Assembly (NCBI RefSeq): GCF_003573695.1
Contig: NC_039364.1
Span: 233,547,656 to 233,611,655 of the forward strand
DNA from: Papaver somniferum
Taxonomy: Eukaryota > Streptophyta > Magnoliopsida > Ranunculales > Papaveraceae
DNA length: 64,000 nt
Direction: 5' to 3'
Notes under the pieces: generated by a model
The model's input: the letters and a program-made list of their open reading frames with translations, nothing else
What the model was told of the DNA's origin: nothing
Database searches by the model: none
In this document: in pieces, positions 35,333-47,065 of the stretch
How the letters are laid out: each line of letters opens with the position of its first letter
Numbering within the stretch: the first letter of the stretch is position 1
Program-made: the position numbers and the translations under genes

Positions 35333-35573
35333 TGTTAGAGATTTCTCGGTTGAACCCACAAGTTTTTCGATTTCAATGTTGTTGTTAATGTTAGGTGATC
35401 AAAACTATATCTTGATTTCTAGTCTACTATGTCAAGTCTCGGACAAGGTTAGTTGTAATTAAGTATAGGAAATCACCCTTGAAGACTGAAGATCGACGAA
35501 GACATGTGGAGAACTTCTTTATTAGGTATGTGAAGATTGAACCATTATATTTTACTAGATATACCATCGTTCT
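35333..35573 (+). repeat. Family-C LTR, sense 5' part (unit 1)
   Basis: It begins TGTTAGAGATTTCTCGG after ATTAG (35,328-35,332) and runs until GTTCT (35,569-35,573), where an antisense copy of the same family begins. The same junction occurs at 58,031/58,032. Confidence 0.8.
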
Positions 35574-36120
35574 TGAAAAAGCGGGGGTCTAAAAACCACA
35601 CCCAATATATCGTCAGTCAATCTGAATAGACAAACTCCAATATACTTTGAAGAGAATCAACTAGACAGTAGACTCAATTTTTAGAAAAGTATATCAAAGA
35701 GTTTATATCTTTATTTCTCAATTCAATACGCAATCAACAAATAGGAATTTGCGAGCCCAATTGAATAAGAGAAATAACTTGGACGGTATCACAAGCCAAT
35801 ATCCAAGTGTCAATCAATTCAATCAACAACGCAAAGGTCGGATTCAAGAACTGATTGAACTTAACGCACAACCTATGATATTTCTATTATATAACAAAAT
35901 ATAATGCGGAAAAGAAATAACACAGACACCAGAAATTTTGTTGACGAGGAACCGCAAATGAAGAAAAACCTCGGGACCTAGTCCAGCTTTTAACACCACA
36001 CTGTATTAAGCCGCTACAGACACTAGCCTACTACCAATGAACTACGGACTCGAATGCAGTTGAGTCCTAATAAATCTCACACTGATCAAGGTACAGTTGC
36101 GCTCCTTACGTCTCTGAACC
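35574..36120 (-). repeat. Family-C LTR, antisense 3' part (unit 1)
   Basis: It begins TGAAAAAGCGGGGG (complement of the LTR's 3' end) and follows the same order as 10,434-11,270. It is cut at the duplication joint, where CTCTGAACCC passes directly into AAACACATG. Confidence 0.8.
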
Positions 36121-38233
36121 CAAACACATGTATTTTATCTATTACTAGGCCTCAATGTGTGCTGTAATGGTAACGGTGTGTGATCAATCCTTTTTTATGT
36201 TTTTCTTTTTCCTTTGTGTTTTTCTGTATGTCTCTTTCCTGTAAACATTTCTACCAGCATGATCCAAAGATGATCCAAAATTGCCAAAATTTAAGACACT
36301 ATGCTGAGATGAACTTTCAAAAATTATTTCATTTTTTCTCAATAATTCAAGCAGGAATTCAAAACTATGCCCACGCATTGAATTCATATGCGCTCTCTTT
36401 TCGGAAAACATCTTAAATGCGGAATTTTTAGGAAAATGTAGGATTAGAACCTAGAGGCGGAGCTAGTACTGTGCAAGGGTATGCAAAACTAGCTTCCAAA
36501 CCTCGAATTTCTAATACTTTGGGCTCACATACCTATTTTAAATATTTTGCACCCTATAACACTGCTTTTCTTCCCCTAAGTGAAGTTTTTAGTTGCGCCC
36601 TTGTTGGAACCTTTGACGTCGTTAGCTAAAGTCAAACACGAAATTGAGTCCTTTTGACACGGTCACACAAAGGATCTGCATAAATTGGCGGTAACAAAGT
36701 CAACAATTCTAGAGTGACGCTGATATGGGTTAAGATATGGTCCCTGACCAGTCCTTCTAGCATTGAGATATGTGTTGGGAAAAATGCCTCATTTCTCGTT
36801 GGATGTCACTCGGAATCTACCATTTTCGTTACTTTTTTCTGGGCGTCTACATGTATCAAAATCACGACATGGGGGGCAAAAAGAATCATGTATTCTACAA
36901 TTCCAAATTGAATACTTTGTTGGCTCTCCAGTAAACAGTGTCATTAGGAAGTAAAACCCAAAGCCCCTAGTCATATACTTTTAAAAATGGCTAAACTGCC
37001 CTGGTTTAATTAATACTGATAAACTTGTTTAACTTAATTAATTTTGTTGGATTAATTAGTTGAACTGAAAATTATGAAATCATGTTTTAGATTGAGTTGA
37101 TAGATATAGGAAGATTTCTAGAGAAAAAAATTGATTTGAGAATTTTGTTTGTAATGGAAATGAAAAACGTTAGCCAAACATTCTAAAAAGAAAATTGCAA
37201 AGCTATTTAATAGTTTCATTCTCCAAATTACATAATAAATCAACACTTTCAGAACTAAAAGAGTGAAAAGTCGGCATGGTCGACAAAACTGGAAAATAAC
37301 GACCATCATTGGTCGGTATATTGGTATTAAACTATAATGCTTAGTAAATGATTTTTGACATACAGAAAAATGTGTTGTAAAAGCATAATTGGGCGGTAGC
37401 ATATTATTCTCATGACCTGTAGACTAGACTGTAGTCATCAATGTTATATTTTCACAGAATGCCGACTTTATCATTGTGTTATATTTTTCCTCTAGTCGTT
37501 ATTCTTCTAAAACAACAAAATGATGACCTGGGTTAGTCGGCAATCTCTACATTGTGAAACCTTGCCAACTGTTAGTTATACCCAAAAAAACCTGAATCTG
37601 AAAAGATGTTATCAACTTTATTCATGCCATAATGGTTAGTATATTCATTGAAACATAAAATCTAACTCCTTGTCATAGGAATCACGGATGCACTTAGCAT
37701 ATGCTCAAGCCTTTGCACCTTTAGGTGACCCTAGTGGATGCGTTATAATCTTGTGAGGGTTTACATAGAGATTTATCCACAAAATTTACACAAAAAGATA
37801 TTAAAACTATAAATCTTCGTCGGAGGAATCTCCATGCGATTCATACTCCGGAATTTTGGATACCATGAAATGATGGTTTTCATGAAATGTGAATGTTTTC
37901 CCCCTTTCCTCCAAGTAGCGCGCTTTTACGACTTCGTGCTACAAAATCACAACACAAACTTACTGTATTAGTATTGTTTAATTAGAAGATCAAACAACTT
38001 AGATTATGTGAAAGAGACTCCAAAAATATTTACAAATTATTGGGGAGACAAAACTTAAATGGCTAGTGTTGAAGATCATTTGTTGAATTTTGGTACCTAA
38101 TGACAAATAAATTTTTCACACACAGGAAAGGGTCATATTCATCTATATTTAGTCGGCACGCTAACTATTTAATATAATGATGACTAACGTATGGTCGACT
38201 AAGTTATAACATTGTTAACCTGACGACTATTAG
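36121..38233 (+). repeat. 2.9-kb tandem duplication, unit 2
   Basis: Second copy of 33,221-35,332. It continues past 38,233 as the sense family-C LTR, which is then interrupted by the Athila composite. Frames such as 36,180-36,416 or 37,118-37,402 are mirrored in unit 1 with different lesions and are not genes. Confidence 0.9.
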
Positions 38234-38374
38234 TGTTAGAGATTGCTCGGTTGAACCCACAAGTTTTTCAATTTCAATGTTGTTGTTAATGTTAGATGAT
38301 CAAAACTATATCTTGATTTCTAGTCTACTATGTCAAGTCTCGGACAAGGTTAGTTGTAATTAAGTATAGGAAAT

Positions 38375-39879
38375 TGATAGACACATTTTTGTGTCCGATT
38401 TGTCTCGATTCTATATATTGTTAGGTCTCATTTTTGTACTTATTATGGTGTTTTATTTATTTGTAGGTATTGTTGGCCAATAAACATTTTTGGAAAAAAT
38501 TGGCTCGAAAAGTTGACGGAAAGCACCCGGAGGACACTTGCTATTCGGACCCCCCGGCTTGGATAAGGGGAACCCCCAGGACACCCCTTAAGGCAGCTGC
38601 TAAAGGCACCCATACTATGGATAGGGGGCGCCCTTTCTTCTTCAGGGTTTCAAATCCAGAAAATTGGCGGGAAATATTTGGCAGTTTTGGCAATCGTGAT
38701 TTGGAGGAGTTTGAGATCGATTAAACCTCTGATTTTCATAGGATAGACAACTTATGGGTCTAGGAATCTGATACGGGTGTTGAAATCGATTAGACTGGGC
38801 TCAATCGACGGATTTTTATCACAACAGAAAATATGGAAAGTCACGTGTGTGACCTATTTTAGGGAATTTTAGAGAGATTAAAGTGTTGTAAACCTTCCCA
38901 AAGATTTGTATCTATTTAAGGAAGAGTTTAGAATAAAAAGGAAAGCTCAGAAACGCGTAGAAATTCTAAAACAAGAAATTGTCGCAATTTTTCCATGAAG
39001 AGAAAGAAAGAGATTTTGGAAGATTTGGGAGACATTTAATCAGTATTTTTGATATAAATAGATTGCGTGGGTCATATATAAGGGGTGTCGAAAGTTTGGG
39101 GACCAGAGGAGATCCATAGAAGAATAAATCAGAGTTTTATCAAACTCTGTTTCTGCTGCTGCCGCTGCTGAAGAGGAAGAACACGAAGAACATTGACGCA
39201 CAAGCAACTGTCGCAGAAAACTGTCGTTGTTCAACAGCAGAAGATAAGTAACGTTTATATATAACAGTAATCATTGTTCCTCTTTGTACCAGAGATCTGT
39301 AACACTTTTACGCTGTTGCAAATCAGCTGCTTTACACCTTTCACTCTTTTAATCAACTTTTGGGCAAACATGTATTTTGAGCAAGTGATTAATATGAGGA
39401 TTTAAAACTCATTGCTGAGGCGATAAAGAAGCTATTTTTCCAACAAAAAGTGGTATATTCTTATTTATTTATTTATCGCAATTATTTTTATGATTGTTTT
39501 GCCTTGAGTGAAAATTGTTTGAATGATTCTTTTTAAGCAATTGTTATTTCTTTTGATAGAGCATGCTTGGACCTAGGTTTTTGATGTTCTATGCTTCGGA
39601 TTTACACTCGTTATTTTGAGAATCTACTTGTTGCAATAGTTTAGAATCAAATTGATCGAAAAAAATTGCATGAATATAAATATTGGATTAAATCACTTTG
39701 AATTTGGAAAATAGTGGAATCTTAGCCTTAGTGTTCTTTTAATATTGATATCAACTTTGATTGAGTTTGCTATAATTTTTAGTGAGTTTTCTATTTTAAT
39801 ATTAGAATTTAAGTCTAATTAATATCCTTCACAAGTCTGAGAATCGAACCACTTCTACCACTATCTACAAATCACATCA
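38375..39879 (+). repeat. 5' LTR A of the Athila composite
   Basis: 1,505 bases, with a TATA box (TATATAAGG at about 39,076-39,084). Characteristic words are GCTCGAAAAGTTGACGG, CACCCGGAGGACACTTG and GGATAAGGGG. It ends ACATCA directly before the primer site. Confidence 0.9.
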
Positions 39880-39884
39880 ATTTT

Positions 39885-39903
39885 TGGCGCCGCTGCCGGG
39901 GAC
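39885..39903 (+). other. tRNA-Asp primer-binding site of element A
   Basis: TGGCGCCGCTGCCGGGGAC is the complement of the 3' end of plant tRNA-Asp with one mismatch (C for T at base 9). It lies 5 bases after the LTR. Confidence 0.88.
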
Positions 39904-40418
39904 TTGTTTTTAGGGTTTTAGATTTATTTTATTTTTATTTTATTTGTACTTTTATTTTTTTTATTTTGTCCTTTTTATGTTTTTGGTTATTTATCTTGTG
40001 TCTACAGGTTTTGGATCATAAAGAAAATTGAGCCAAGAGATTTGGTGATTTCATAAAGACTTGGAGCTAAAGATTAAAGCAAAAAGAACAGAAAAGAAGA
40101 CAATTTTATTTTAGACAATTTTAGTTTAGGGTTTGTTTATTTTATTTAAAAAAAAAACTGTATTAGGGTTTATTATTTTTGTAATTTTTCTTTATTTTTT
40201 TGGACTTTTGGACTTTTGGACTTTGGGACATTATTTTTTTTATTACCCTACGGAAGGGTACTTTAAATATAAACTGTTTGCAGAGAAGGAGGACAATTAC
40301 GATATTGTCTCTGCACCTTGGGTTCGTCCACTAGACATCGGAGTCAGTGGCCCGAGTCGACTACAACCGATTCATCCCCCGCCTGGAACGGGAGGTAAGA
40401 TTCTAAACACTCGCGAAT
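39904..40418 (+). other. Leader of element A, truncated by LTR B
   Basis: Non-coding leader with a small hairpin TACCCT-acgga-AGGGTA (40,244-40,260), the conserved words AAACTGTTTGCAGAGAAGGA and CCCGAGTCGACTACAA, and a donor-like GGGAGGTAAG near 40,390. The homologous leaders at 42.0 and 49.0 kb continue for hundreds of bases after CACTCGCGAAT, but this one stops there at LTR B. Confidence 0.75.
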
Positions 40419-41855
40419 TGATAGACGCATTTTTGTGTCTATTTTGTTCTCAATGTTCTATTTTGTTAGTGCTCGATTTTGTACTAATTTTGGTTTTTTT
40501 ATGTGTTTGTCAGTATTTTTGGGAAATAAACATTTTTGGAAAATTCGGCTCGAAAAGTTGGTTTAGGCACCCGGAGGACGCGTGTTATTCGGACTTTTAG
40601 TTCTGGATAAGGGGCACCCAGCCGATAAGGGGCACCCTTGGGAGGCAACTGCTAATCGCACTCCATCACTGGATAAGGGGCGACCCTCTTCTTCATTTCA
40701 AATCTGAAAAATGGCGGGAAAGCTTTGCAGGCGACTGGCAAAATTAGGGTTGGCATTTTGGACCAGTTTTAAGGAGACTAAAGGGCTGAATTTGATGGGC
40801 TGGACTTGATAGAGCTAAACAGGGATTATGTGATCGATGGTTTTGATTATAAGTGGTTGAATCTTCGGAATGAAGAACATCAGAACAGCACGGTTACGAG
40901 AGGAGATGTTCGCGGGATTTCATGGGATTTTCTCGGGCTGGCGTGTGTTTGAATCTTGCAAGCAATGGATTTTCAACTTGTTTGGAGGATGGAGGCGTGT
41001 GGAGATGATAAGAAAAGAATGTTTCCTTCTACAAACAGGGAAGTTACAGCATCGGATATTCTATTTTGTATTTGGAAGATATGCTTTGAATGGGAGAATA
41101 TTTTGTCGGAGGATTTCATTCTTTAATAGAAGAGAGATAATTGACAAATCGTCGGAAAAAAGAGAAAACTTCCCGTAACTGGCATTGAAGAGTAAAGGTG
41201 ATTAATGGCAGACTATTCTCGATATTTCTGTGAGTTATTACAGAGTTAGTTCTTTCACCAGTTGAGTATAAAAAGGCATGTGGGATCATATAGAGAAGGG
41301 ACGGAGAGTTTGGGGTCGAGAGGAGAGCTCAGGAGGCCAGAATCAAGAGTTTTCAGAACTCTGTTTCTGCTGCAGCACCAAGAACACGAAGAACGAAAGA
41401 CCACCATAGGCAGTCGTTTATGAACAGTGACAACGACAGTCACGTGAGGGTCGCAGAGTTACAACAACAACAGTTCTTTTCTATCGTTCTTTGTAACAGT
41501 GTTTTGCAACAATTATAAACGTTGCAAACACCCAATTTTTATCATTTCTCCATTTTATCATTTGTACACCTACTTTGAGCAATGAAATCAACTTTTGAGC
41601 GTGCTTCCAACATCATGATGAGCTAAACCCAATCCTTGGGGCTATGGAGGAAGCCATTGTTTCGGTAAAAGTGATATATTTCTATTAATTAATTACAACA
41701 ACTCTATTATGATTTTTGCATTGAACTAAAAATTGTTTATATGATTTTGATTAGTTAGGTATATTTTCTCTTGGTAGAATATGCTTGCTTTAGGGTTTTG
41801 ATATTCTATGCTTGGATTAACATCTATTCTTTTGGAAATCTACATGTCTAGGCAA
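40419..41855 (+). repeat. LTR B, first copy, lacking its 3' end
   Basis: Matches 47,066-48,482 closely (TGATAGACGCATTTTTGTG at the start, TATA box near 41,267). It then jumps at the shared AGGCAA to the leader sequence that follows the second copy. About 200 bases of LTR, the primer site and about 190 bases of leader are missing, so this copy cannot prime reverse transcription. Confidence 0.88.
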
Positions 41856-42747
41856 GGCGAAAGGAGCGAAAGAAGAAGATTTTTTTTATATAAAAAAAAA
41901 AAGAGAGAGAGAAAAAAGAGACATTTTTATTTTTTTAGATTTTTTTTTTAGACTTTCTTTTTCTTTTGCACTTTATATTTTTGGACTTTGGAATTTAAAT
42001 TTTGGGACATTATTTTTAAACCCTACGAAAGGGTAGTTTAAATATAAACTGTTTGCAGAGAAGGACGGTGATTACGATATCACCTCGGCCCCTCGGGTTC
42101 GTACATGACATAGGAGTCGTGGACCGAGTCGACTACAAAGGTTCATCCCCCGTCTGGTACGGGAGGTAAGTTTGTCGAAACACTCGCGAATCCCCTGTCA
42201 GCGAGTTACTGTCTTCCTTCGTATGCATATATGTTGAGGACTTGAATGCTTTAATTTCCTAGTAAAGGGCAAGGACTGGCCATACAAGATAAGGGTTCGG
42301 ATTTCATCACCGTTCTCTTCTTGCCCGCCCTAGGAAAACGACACCAAACGCGAACCTAAGCCTAAAATTTTGACTAGAACGAGACCGATAGGGTAACGAG
42401 CTTAACAGGAAAGTCATTCGAAAAATATTGGTTACTCTTTTAAGCATACTTCGAAGTTCTTGACGGTTTCTGTAAGTTGAATGCGTGACTGCGCCTCCTT
42501 GTAATACCGGTGAGGCCTTGGGTATCAAAGCTCCACCGAGCTTCTCTTACCTCTATTCAACTTACTTTGACTCGGATTGATTCCAGAGGGGTTTGCTTAA
42601 ATTGTAACGAATTCCCGTTCGAAGGATTAGAAGCTGGTCTAGAAACAATCTAAGTGGAGCCATCATGCTTTTTGTTTGCTAGAAATCAGTAGGTTTGTTG
42701 TGGTGGAGTCAGCCTTGTTTGTGTTTGTCAATGGGTTTATTTTGAGA
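41856..42747 (+). other. Leader of the non-autonomous element B
   Basis: Homologous to 48,886-49,770 throughout, including the hairpin ACCCT-acgaa-AGGGT (42,020-42,034), the donor-like GGGAGGTAAG near 42,165 and CAAGTGGAGCCATCATG-like sequence (TAAGTGGAGCCATCATG) just before the ORF. A short frame at 42,307-42,528 on the minus strand is not supported. Confidence 0.75.
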
Positions 42748-44323
42748 ATGTCAAACTGGTACAATAGCCAATACAATGAATATCCAATTACACAAAATGG
42801 ACATTACTACTTTGACCATAGTGTGAATAGTGGTTGGGAACATCCACCTTTTGAAGGTTATGGGTCATACCATGATGAGCCTATTTACTATTCACATACC
42901 CACGGGTCATACGAGCAAAACGATCCTCCTATTTCTCTAGAAGAGTCTCTCAAGAGTTTCAATGAGTCAACACAGAAGTTTCACTTATTTATGAAAGAGA
43001 CTTATATTATTATGCTTCCAGAAGAGTCCGTAGAGCAGTCAACTAAGATGTCTCTAGAAGAGTCCCTCAAGTAGTTTAATGAGAGTACAAATAGGATTAT
43101 GGAAAAATTTGCTCAAGATAGTCTTAACTTCCAATATAGTGTTCCCAATACCACCCTTGAAAATAAGGATAGTTTTTATTCACATAATCAAGATGATGAT
43201 GTTAAAATTGGTAACACTACTAGTTTAGATGAGGTTCAACCATTTTCATATTATTATAATGATGATTATGATGAGGATAGTGTTGATGAAGAATCAGACA
43301 CATATAGGCATAGTGATCAGGAATTTGTTACTCCAATTGAGCTTTACAATAATAATATTATTTCTAGTTCAAATCCAAATAATTTTAGTAATTATTCACC
43401 TATTGAAAAGGACGAAGATTTGACTAGAAGTATCCCCGTTTTAGACGATGTAGTATCTCCTTTTTGCGAAGCCAATAATGGTTTAGAGGAAAGAGTTTAC
43501 CTGAGAATATTGTTTTAGAGTCTAGCGAGTTAAAAACGCTAGTCTTAGAAGAAGATAAACTCGTAGAGATAAGTGAGGATGCTGATTGTAACTTAGAAGA
43601 ATCAATTGATTATTTTCAAGAATCTGATGATCTAGAAATTAGGGAGATTGTGACTAGTCTATCTAGAGACACTGAAAACTCTAAGTTTGGGAGTGATTAT
43701 CACTTTCCTAGTGCCTTACCTTTAACTCTCAGAAAGTCCCCTCACTTAAGACTTGATACATGTGCCTCAACCATTGTGCCAGAATACCTTCATACTAGAT
43801 CTCTTGAACCTAATAATTTCCAAGAAGAAGTTCAGTTGTTAAAAACCCATCCTCTGGTTGATGTGGTTTACCCATGCGATAGTACCCAAATTGACTTTGT
43901 TTTCCCACTAAATATTTTTCAACCAATTGTGGGAACGTATAAGTTTCAGATGTGTCAATTATTGAGTTTTGAGACTAATCCTAATTACTTTAAGAGATTA
44001 GGGTCGACACATTTGTTTAAGGAAGACCACCACGTTCATTATGGTCAGCTGTGTAAGTCAAATTTGATTGACTTAGAGGATCCCCAGTTATTCAGGTTAC
44101 TTTTATGTGCTTCTAAATTCTTAGTTGAGTATTTCCAGACTCTACAACCTGACCTTCAGGATCCTGCCTTTGAGGAAGTCCAGTCGATGAAAACCTTTTA
44201 CCTAGATCCAGTTATAGAACCCGAACCTGAACCTGAACCACAACTAGATATTGTCATCTTAAAGTTAAGAAGGGTATGTTCGGTATCTTTATGGTCTGTT
44301 GCGATTTTCTCTTCGTTTGGGTA
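42748..44323 (+). pseudogene. Unrecognised acidic ORF replacing gag-pol in element B
   Basis: Starting at MSNWYNSQYN (42,748; chosen because the paralogous gag starts at the same place after the shared leader), a frame of about 525 codons is broken by one TAG (43,072-43,074) and one frameshift near 43,485-43,515. The N-terminal part is Tyr/Asn-rich; SLEESLK occurs twice (about 42,940 and 43,050). The middle is Asp/Glu-rich (NDDYDEDSVDEESD). The C-terminal half is hydrophobic and ordered (YKFQMCQLLSF, EDPQLFRLLLCASKFL) and ends with EPEPEPEPQ. The phrase DPQLFRLLL recurs beyond the stop at about 44,345. No zinc knuckle, protease or RT motif is present. SLEESL is also found in the gag of element A (near 50,960), so the ORF may derive partly from the gag C-terminal region. 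Function unknown. Confidence 0.65.
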
Positions 44324-45365
44324 ACACTTTTTGATTCAGATGACCCGCAATTATTCCGGCTGCTGCTATTTGATTCTTCGTGGTGACTAATCCTTTCTTA
44401 GTCTGGCTGAAGACTTTAAATTTAGCATTTCCTGGGAGGTACTCATGCTTACGGTAATATCCTTCCTTATTTCTTTTTCCATCCATCAAGTGGTAACAAT
44501 TTTTTATTGTTCATTTCATCTTTAGAACATTGAGGACAATGTTAGATTTAAGTTTGGGGGTGGGGAAGAAACTTTTTGTTAGCTCTTAGCTACAACAAAT
44601 AAACTCCAGAGCCTAGAAATTTATGCTTATTAAGGTTGGCACTAACCAATCTAAGTGGATGGGAACATCTTGGTTGTAGGAGTTGAGGAACCAATCTGAT
44701 TAGATGGAAACATCTAAAGAGTCTATTCATAAAAGCACAGAGCTCAGGTGTTAGAATTAAAAAAAAACATGGTAGTTTCGCCATATCTCGTTGAACCCTA
44801 ATCCTTCTGTTTTTATTTTTTTAAGTGATTTGGTGGGGCACACGATTCAAGTTGTTACCTTTGCTAGGGTGGAATAGAGTGATTGAGATACCAAAAAAAA
44901 AAAAAGAGAGAGAGACCAGACCATTAGACCAACCGGAATAAATTCAATAAAGTCGACCACGGGTGCCCTTGTATATGCCAGTTGTGTTGATCTAGAGTTA
45001 AGTTTATCGACCATTGGTCCCCTTTTATATGCCAGTTGTGTTGATATTAGTCAGACCGGTATCTCAGTCCATTAGGATAGGTTCACCTTGGCAGAGGCCT
45101 TCAGACAGATATGGGAAACACCATTCACTTTTAACCATCTCTTTATCCATCTTCTTAATCTTTCCATGTGAGTGGTTGACTCCGGTTATGATGTCTAGAA
45201 ACTATCTGAGTAGAGCTCCGTCACTTATATATGAATTATAGTATGTTGAGTGCAAACTCGTGTACAGCAATTGGAAATTCGCATCAGGGTACTTCCTCCT
45301 ATAGTCAATGTTTGTATGCCAACCAAGGAGATTTTTTAGTGCCTTCCAAGGTTCTGCGTAGATAG
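44324..45365 (+). other. 3' non-coding region of element B, first part
   Basis: Homologous to 55,300-56,220: AACATTGAGGACAATGTTAG, TAAGTTTGGGGGTGGGG, CTCCAGAGCCTAGAAATTTA and TTCCAAGGTTCTG. No frame is supported. It is interrupted at 45,366 by a solo LTR and resumes at 46,889. Confidence 0.75.
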
Positions 45366-46883
45366 TGATGTAGTTTTTTAAGTGGTAAATAAAGTTCGTT
45401 CAACTCGGACTTGTGTAGACTCAATTTCAGACTTAATAATAGAAAACAATAAAAATAAAGAAAATATGTACACAAGGTTTGTCACAATGTCGAGAGATTA
45501 CTGAGACTCGGGATTCCACCAAACCTCATACCATGTGGTTCAAAAATCAATTCTTAGACAATTATAGCTCTTGTTTATTGACTCTAATTCTTTGCCAGGG
45601 TAGATTTTAAAAATATTAACTGTAAATCACTAGCATGATGCATCAAAAGCACTTAGACCAAGCATACATCATCATACGACTTCACAACTAATTAAGAAAA
45701 ATCATAAAACGATTAAATTAATGCAAAAATTCATAAAAAGAATTAAATATAATTACCACAGTATGAAATATGGCTTCCTCCGTCATCCCAGTGTTGGGGT
45801 TTAGCTCCTCATATCAATAATGATCTCAAAATATGTGTTTGTTGCTCAAAAGATGATTAAAAGAGTGAAAAGTAATAACACATACTGTTTGCAACAGTGT
45901 ATTGGTGTTGCAAAACAGCTGTTACAATGGAACTGCTACAGAAAAATTGTTGCTTTGTCGCTGATTTAAGACTGCCCTGAACAGCTTAATGTTCTTCAGC
46001 TGTTAAACATCGACACTTTTCTGCGACTGTCTACAGTGGGTCAATGTTCTTCAACTGTTCTTCTTCTTCAACAGCAGCAGCAGCAGAAACAGAGTTTGGT
46101 AAAGCTATGATTTCTTCTTTTCTGGCTCTCCTTAGGTTCCCAAACTCCCGACACCTCTTCTATATGACCCAAGACATCTATTTATATCAAAAATACCGAT
46201 TAAATCTCTCCCAAATCTTCCAAAATCTCTTTCCTTCTCTTCATGGCCAAGTTGCGATAATTTCTTGTTTTAGGATTTCTACGCGTTTCTGAGCTTTCCT
46301 TTTTATTCTAAATTCTTCCTTAGATAGATACAAATCTTTGTGAAGGTTTACAGCATTTTAATCACTCTAAAATTCCCTAAAACAGGTCACACACGTGACT
46401 TTCCAAATTTTCTTGTTGTGAGAAAAATCTGTCGTTTGAGCCCATTCTAATCGATTTAAACACCCATATCAGATTCCTAGACCCATAAGGAGTCTATCCT
46501 ATGAAAATCAGAGGTTTAATCGACCTCAAACTCCTCTAAATCACGATTGCCAAAACTGCTCTTTAACTACACTTTTTTCCCCGCCAAAACCTGATTTTTG
46601 AATGTTGAAGATGGTTGCCCCTTATCCAGAGTAGGGGTGCGATTAGCAGATGCCTGGAAATGGGATGCCCCTTAGTAATTAGGTTACCCCTTATCCAAAG
46701 TGAGGGTCTGAATAACAAATGTCCTCCCATGAACGCAAAAAACACTTTTTGATCCAATTTTTCCACACATGTTTATTTCTCCAAAAACACCTACAAAGAC
46801 AAAAAAAGCCATAATAAATACAAAATCGAGTACTAACAATATATACAATTGAGATTATATCATACACAAAAATGTGTCTATCA
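45366..46883 (-). mobile_element. Antisense Athila solo LTR with target duplication
   Basis: It begins TGATGTAG and ends GTGTCTATCA, the complement of the A/B-type LTR termini. It is flanked by GATAG on both sides (45,361-45,365 and 46,884-46,888). The empty site is preserved at 56,217-56,225 (GTAGATAGCTAGGGTC). The right half is the complement of the LTR-A sequence. Confidence 0.93.
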
Positions 46884-46888
46884 GATAG

Positions 46889-47065
46889 CTAGGGTCTGGA
46901 GTAATGGTTTTGTGGGTACACCTCTGGTAAACCCTCCGGAGACAACACTCCGCCGCTAGGGCCACCTAGCGGTTTAACGGCTTGTTGCACGTGCTAAGTG
47001 TAGTCATTTTTATTTTCTAGATTAATTTTGCTCGAGGACTAGCAAATAATAAGTTTGGGGGTATT
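46889..47065 (+). other. 3' region of element B, second part, with polypurine tract
   Basis: Continues 45,365 and matches 56,226-56,424. Just before LTR B is AATAATAAGTTTGGGGGTATT, the purine-rich priming tract for plus-strand synthesis. Confidence 0.75.

Larger units (their letters stand above)
33221..36120 (+). repeat. 2.9-kb tandem duplication, unit 1
   Basis: Position 33,221 onward matches 36,121 onward with an offset of 2,900 (AAACACATGTATTTTATC at both starts) through to the LTR start at 35,333 and beyond. The unit holds the DUF1336 3' flank, a remnant related to the receptor-kinase pseudogene region (33,710-33,950, compare 7,560-7,740), an AT-rich part with GTCGGCATGGTCGAC, and a pair of head-on family-C LTR pieces. 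Differences from unit 2 are scattered substitutions and short indels. Confidence 0.9.

Noticed and set aside
36180..37402. Several frames of 60-95 residues in the duplicated block
   Set aside because: They have partners with different lesions in the other unit and no family resemblance.
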